Shown one piece after another: positions 1 through 5,500 of a stretch of 5,500 bases of DNA (positions within the stretch are counted from its first letter, which is position 1; every line of letters starts with the position of its first letter). The DNA is from Lysobacteraceae bacterium. Its GTDB lineage: Bacteria; Pseudomonadota; Gammaproteobacteria; Xanthomonadales; Xanthomonadaceae. Position numbers and translations under genes: made by a program. Location of the stretch: positions 1-5,500 of the forward strand of contig JAGNNB010000230.1 in the NCBI GenBank assembly GCA_017990865.1. Reading direction: 5' to 3'. The notes beneath the pieces are model-generated. The model did no database searches. It was not told the origin of the DNA and saw nothing but the letters and a program-made list of their open reading frames with translations.

Positions 1-326
1 GTCCACGTCCTGCACCAGCAGGGTCCAGTCGTGGTGCGGCATGCCGGGGAATTCTTCCTCGGCGAACGGGCCGCTGCGCATCGTCCAGGCGTCGTTCGCG
101 CGGTCGTAACTCGCGATGCGCGCCAGCGCCTGGTCCTCGCAGGCCAAACCGGCGAGATCTTCGGGCGTCACCGGCGAGACGAAACCCGGAAAGGCGTTGC
201 GGATCAGCAGCGGTCGTTTCTGCCAGTAATCGCGCAGGAATTGGGCGGGCGGCATGCCCAGAACGCCTTTGCCGGTGGCGTCGATTTCGTAGGGAAGCGC
301 GGCGTCGTTCGCGCGGGAAGAGCGTT

Positions 327-330
<4 letters not shown>
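1..330 (-). CDS. roxA: Ribosomal protein L16 3-hydroxylase (JmjC/cupin arginine hydroxylase), N-terminal part, cut by the left window edge
   Basis: Only the first 110 codons lie in the window; the frame stays open through base 1. RoxA (YcfD) is a cytosolic 2-oxoglutarate/Fe(II) oxygenase that hydroxylates an arginine of ribosomal protein L16. Recognition rests on FLRDYWQKRPLLIRNAF (residues 31-47), PVTPEDLAGLA (53-63), RSGPF (85-89) and DWTLLVQDV (101-109), which align along their length with my memory of E. coli YcfD (FLERHWQKRP, DELAGLA, HGPFE, NWSLLVQAV). The HxD...H iron ligands of the family lie further downstream and are not in view. The ATG start at 330 overlaps the upstream TGA stop as ATGA. 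No Shine-Dalgarno precedes it (the upstream bases are C-rich), so it is probably translated by coupling. The start gives about 19 more N-terminal residues than E. coli; Met26 is a possible alternative but lacks the overlap. Family assignment is secure; catalytic competence cannot be judged here. Confidence 0.9.
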
Positions 331-3724
<3,394 letters not shown>

Positions 3725-3760
3725 GCGTCGTTCGAGATGCGAGGCTCGATGCTTCGAGAG

Positions 3761-3785
3761 CGCGTTCGGACATGCGCCGAACGCG
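3761..3785. repeat. Perfect 9-bp inverted repeat after fumC
   Basis: CGCGTTCGG (3761-3769) and CCGAACGCG (3777-3785) are exact reverse complements around a 7-base loop. The hairpin has no following T run, so it is not a classical terminator by itself; it sits 5 bases before the terminator stem and may protect the fumC 3' end. A smaller 5-bp hairpin (CTCGA/TCGAG, 3745-3758) precedes it. Confidence 0.6.
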
Positions 3786-3790
3786 CGACA

Positions 3791-3819
3791 CGAAAAACGC
3801 GCACGAGGCGCGTTTTTCG
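3791..3819. terminator. Bidirectional Rho-independent terminator between fumC and the convergent lipoprotein gene
   Basis: CGAAAAACGCGC (3791-3802) and GCGCGTTTTTCG (3808-3819) form a perfect 12-bp stem around a 5-base loop. The GC-rich inner stem flanked by A5 on one side and T5 on the other gives a U tract whichever strand is transcribed, so it can end both the rightward fumC transcript (66 bp past its stop) and the leftward lipoprotein transcript (about 97 bp past its stop). Confidence 0.88.
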
Positions 3820-3820
3820 G

Positions 3821-3850
3821 CGATCGGATCGTGACGTGTCGATTCGATCG
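3821..3850 (+). repeat. Near-perfect 11-bp inverted repeat that also contains a 19-bp-period direct repeat
   Basis: CGATCGGATCG (3821-3831) pairs with CGATTCGATCG (3840-3850) at ten of eleven positions around an 8-base loop. The exception is a G-T position, a wobble pair in plus-strand RNA but a C/A mismatch in minus-strand RNA. The same sequences also form a direct repeat: 3821-3835 and 3840-3854 agree at 13 of 15 bases, with GATCGTGAC exact at 3827-3835 and 3846-3854. It starts one base after the terminator. Function unknown; it could be a backup hairpin or a dyad binding site. Confidence 0.5.
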
Positions 3851-3896
3851 TGACAGCGGCTTGGGCATGTGAGGCCGATACGTGAGCCCGATCCGC

Positions 3897-3918
3897 GAGG
3901 CGCGTGCGTTTGCGCCTC
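3897..3918 (-). repeat. 7-bp hairpin overlapping the lipoprotein stop codon
   Basis: GAGGCGC (3897-3903) and GCGCCTC (3912-3918) are exact reverse complements around an 8-base loop, and the right arm includes two bases of the lipoprotein TGA stop. No U tract follows on the minus strand. It may be chance in GC-rich DNA. Confidence 0.35.
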
Positions 3919-4684
3919 AGCGTTTCTCGCTCTCGGCGGCTTTGGCCGGGCCAGCGGCACCGGCGGCTTCGGCTTCTGCGGCAGCGTTCATGCCGCCATC
4001 GGATTTTTTGTCATCGTCGATATTCACTTCGATATCGAGTTCGCCATTGAAAGCGCTTTCGATCACCTTGCCGATGATCTCGCCGCCGTTACCGTTGCCC
4101 TTCTCGGTACTGCATTCGTCCACATCCTTCTGCGTCATCGTGGCGTAGGGCTTGAACGCGGGCAGCGCCTGGGCCAACGTCTGCTGACTGGCCAACAGAG
4201 GCGACAGCAATTCGCATAGGCGGGCCGCCGATTTTTCGATCTTTTTCCCCTCGGCTTCGACCTTCTTCTCCAACTCGTCGGTATTGCCGTTGAAAATGCT
4301 GCCGATGGCATCGCCGATCGCCTTGCCCGCCAAGTCCGCGCCTTGCACGCCAATGTCCATGCCGGTTTCTGCGACTGCGACGATACGCTTGCGATGCTCC
4401 AACAACAGCGTACGTTGTTTGGCATCGATCGTCGCGGCCTTGCCGCCGATCAACAGATCGCCCTGCGGGGTGATTTCGGCCTTCGGCTGGCCTTCGACGG
4501 AAAGCATACCGACGTTTTCCTTGGCGAGCTCGCGGCGCGCCTTGTCCGTGGCTTCTTCGACCGCCTTGCCGATCATGGTTTTCGGTTCGGCGCCAGAGGA
4601 GGCCGGCGTGGACGTTCGATCGCCGCAGGCGGCGAACAAGGCCGTGGATATCAAGACGGTCGCGATGCGAGCGGTCGTGTTCAT
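3917..4684 (-). CDS. Predicted outer-membrane lipoprotein with a YggN/DUF2884-like segment
   Basis: The 255-residue product begins with a short signal peptide ending ALFAAC, with Cys20 as the probable lipidated residue. Phe at the -3 position is slightly atypical, but Ala-Ala-Cys is good. No Asp follows at +2, which fits outer-membrane sorting. After a Ser/Thr/Pro linker, residues 69-100 (AEITPQGDLLIGGK, then IDAKQRTLLLEHRKRI) resemble E. coli YggN (ITPDGNVMYNGK...AAQREQ), the basis for the DUF2884 call. Residues 110-160 are charged and helical. C157 and C191 could pair. The tail is acidic (ELDIEVNIDDD, 215-225), then Ala/Glu-rich (233-255). An IGK-x-I/V-E-x-A type motif recurs near 38, 121 and 204. 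GGAG lies 7 bases before the ATG. It follows the ABC permease by 73 bp on the same strand and may be cotranscribed. YggN function is unknown, and so is that of this protein. Confidence 0.7.
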   Translation of the reverse strand: MNTTARIATVLISTALFAACGDRTSTPASSGAEPKTMIGKAVEEATDKARRELAKENVGMLSVEGQPKAEITPQGDLLIGGKAATIDAKQRTLLLEHRKRIVAVAETGMDIGVQGADLAGKAIGDAIGSIFNGNTDELEKKVEAEGKKIEKSAARLCELLSPLLASQQTLAQALPAFKPYATMTQKDVDECSTEKGNGNGGEIIGKVIESAFNGELDIEVNIDDDKKSDGGMNAAAEAEAAGAAGPAKAAESEKR

Positions 4685-4691
4685 GTGCGAT

Positions 4692-4695
4692 CTCC
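4692..4695 (-). promoter_or_regulatory. Ribosome binding site of the lipoprotein gene
   Basis: CTCC on the plus strand reads GGAG on the coding strand, 7 bases before the ATG at 4684. It supports this start and independent initiation rather than coupling to the permease. The remaining spacer to the permease stop (4696-4757) shows several imperfect GCGAAG repeats and no clear promoter or terminator. Confidence 0.65.
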
Positions 4696-4757
4696 AGGAA
4701 CGAAGCGATGAAGCGAAGTGGCGGCGAAGTCGATGGGTCTTCGTAACGACGCAGATA

Positions 4758-5500
4758 TCAGCCTTCGTCGCGCCAGCGGCGGAGGCGAATGGCGCCGTAG
4801 ATCATGGCTGCGCCGAGGACCACGCCGATCCACAAGTCCGCGGTGAGCAGCGCGTTCCAACTGCTGGTGAAATCCACGATCTGCTGCAGATCCTGCGGGC
4901 CGTTGATTTCGACGTTGTGCGCACTGCTCACGGTCTCGTTGAGATACCAGGTTCCGGGCACGATGCTCAGCAAACCGCGGAAACCCAAGATATACCACAC
5001 GATCTCGTGAGGAATTTCGATGCCCGGCAGGGTGTCCATCCAACTGATCACGCTGCCCACCAGGATCGGCAACATGACCGCCCAAATGAAAGGCTTGCTG
5101 CGCGCCCAGGCCGAGCAAAGCATCAACCAGCCGATGGTCGGCAGCGCCCAGAGCGCGTAGATCGGCAGTGCCATCAACACATTGCCCAGGATGCGGAACG
5201 GGTGCGCTTCGGTGAAGCCCGCGCTCGCGCCGGGAATGCCGCCGATCATCATCGTGACGGTGGAGATCATCCACATGCAGAACCCGATCGCCAACCCGAT
5301 CGCTGCGCTCAGGACCGGCGCCAACACCAAGGCCCAGACGGCTTTCGACAATACCGTTTGCGTGTCCGAAACCGGCAGCGACTTCCAGAACAGAACGCTG
5401 CGGTCCTTGCGTTCGTCGTAGAGCGATCCCGGCGCGTAGAAGAACACCACGAACACCATCACCAGGTAAGCGAGCGCGATGCCGCTGACGAAGTTCATGT
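4758..5500 (-). CDS. ABC-2 type transporter permease, C-terminal part, cut by the right window edge
   Basis: At least 247 codons are in view. The first in-frame ATG is at 5498, but the frame is still open at base 5500, and that Met falls directly at a membrane segment, so the true start is very likely outside the window. Hydrophobic stretches lie (counted from that Met) at about 4-22, 54-87, 103-130, 136-153 and 219-238, with a basic ending RLRRWRDEG. The loop YDERKDRSVLFWKSLPVSD (27-45) between the first two is typical of a proteobacterial ABC-2 permease group in which reorganised or stressed regions of the inner membrane are served by an export pump; the substrate is unknown. A conserved polar region after segment four (154-215) is probably periplasmic. 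The gene needs an ATP-binding partner, usually encoded next to it, which would be to the right. The lipoprotein gene follows 73 bp downstream on the same strand. Confidence 0.82.
   Translation of the reverse strand, partial: MNFVSGIALAYLVMVFVVFFYAPGSLYDERKDRSVLFWKSLPVSDTQTVLSKAVWALVLAPVLSAAIGLAIGFCMWMISTVTMMIGGIPGASAGFTEAHPFRILGNVLMALPIYALWALPTIGWLMLCSAWARSKPFIWAVMLPILVGSVISWMDTLPGIEIPHEIVWYILGFRGLLSIVPGTWYLNETVSSAHNVEINGPQDLQQIVDFTSSWNALLTADLWIGVVLGAAMIYGAIRLRRWRDEG

Overview
This 5.5 kb, GC-rich, densely coding window looks like an ordinary chromosomal segment of a gammaproteobacterium. The base composition, the GCG/CGC-rich codons and the character of the purB-roxA block suggest the Xanthomonadaceae/Lysobacteraceae (Lysobacter-like), but that placement is inference without a database search. 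I see no phage, insertion sequence, CRISPR, tRNA or rRNA.

Layout. (1) A minus-strand block at 2221-1 reads purB (adenylosuccinate lyase), then a small secreted four-cysteine protein of probable LprI/DUF1311 type, then roxA/ycfD (ribosomal protein L16 arginine hydroxylase), which runs off the left edge. Both junctions are 4-base stop/start overlaps (GTGA and ATGA) with no recognisable Shine-Dalgarno, so the three genes are almost certainly one translationally coupled operon. (2) An 84-bp divergent intergenic region (2222-2305) separates purB from fumC. (3) fumC, class II fumarase, runs on the plus strand (2306-3724). PurB and FumC belong to the same fumarase/aspartase superfamily; one releases fumarate and the other hydrates it. 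(4) A 192-bp convergent gap (3725-3916) holds a strong bidirectional terminator flanked by two further hairpins and a short direct repeat. (5) A second minus-strand pair, entering from the right edge, is an ABC-2 type permease fragment (5500-4758), then after 73 bp a lipoprotein with a YggN/DUF2884-like segment (4684-3917).

Functionally the left and middle of the window are housekeeping (purine synthesis, TCA cycle, translation-linked hydroxylation). The right-hand pair and the LprI-like protein concern the cell envelope. The window does not show a clearly undescribed system. The points most worth a second look are the coupled purB/LprI-like/roxA arrangement, which recalls the E. coli purB-phoPQ-roxA neighbourhood with a different insert, the hairpin cluster after fumC, and the repeated IGK motif in the lipoprotein.
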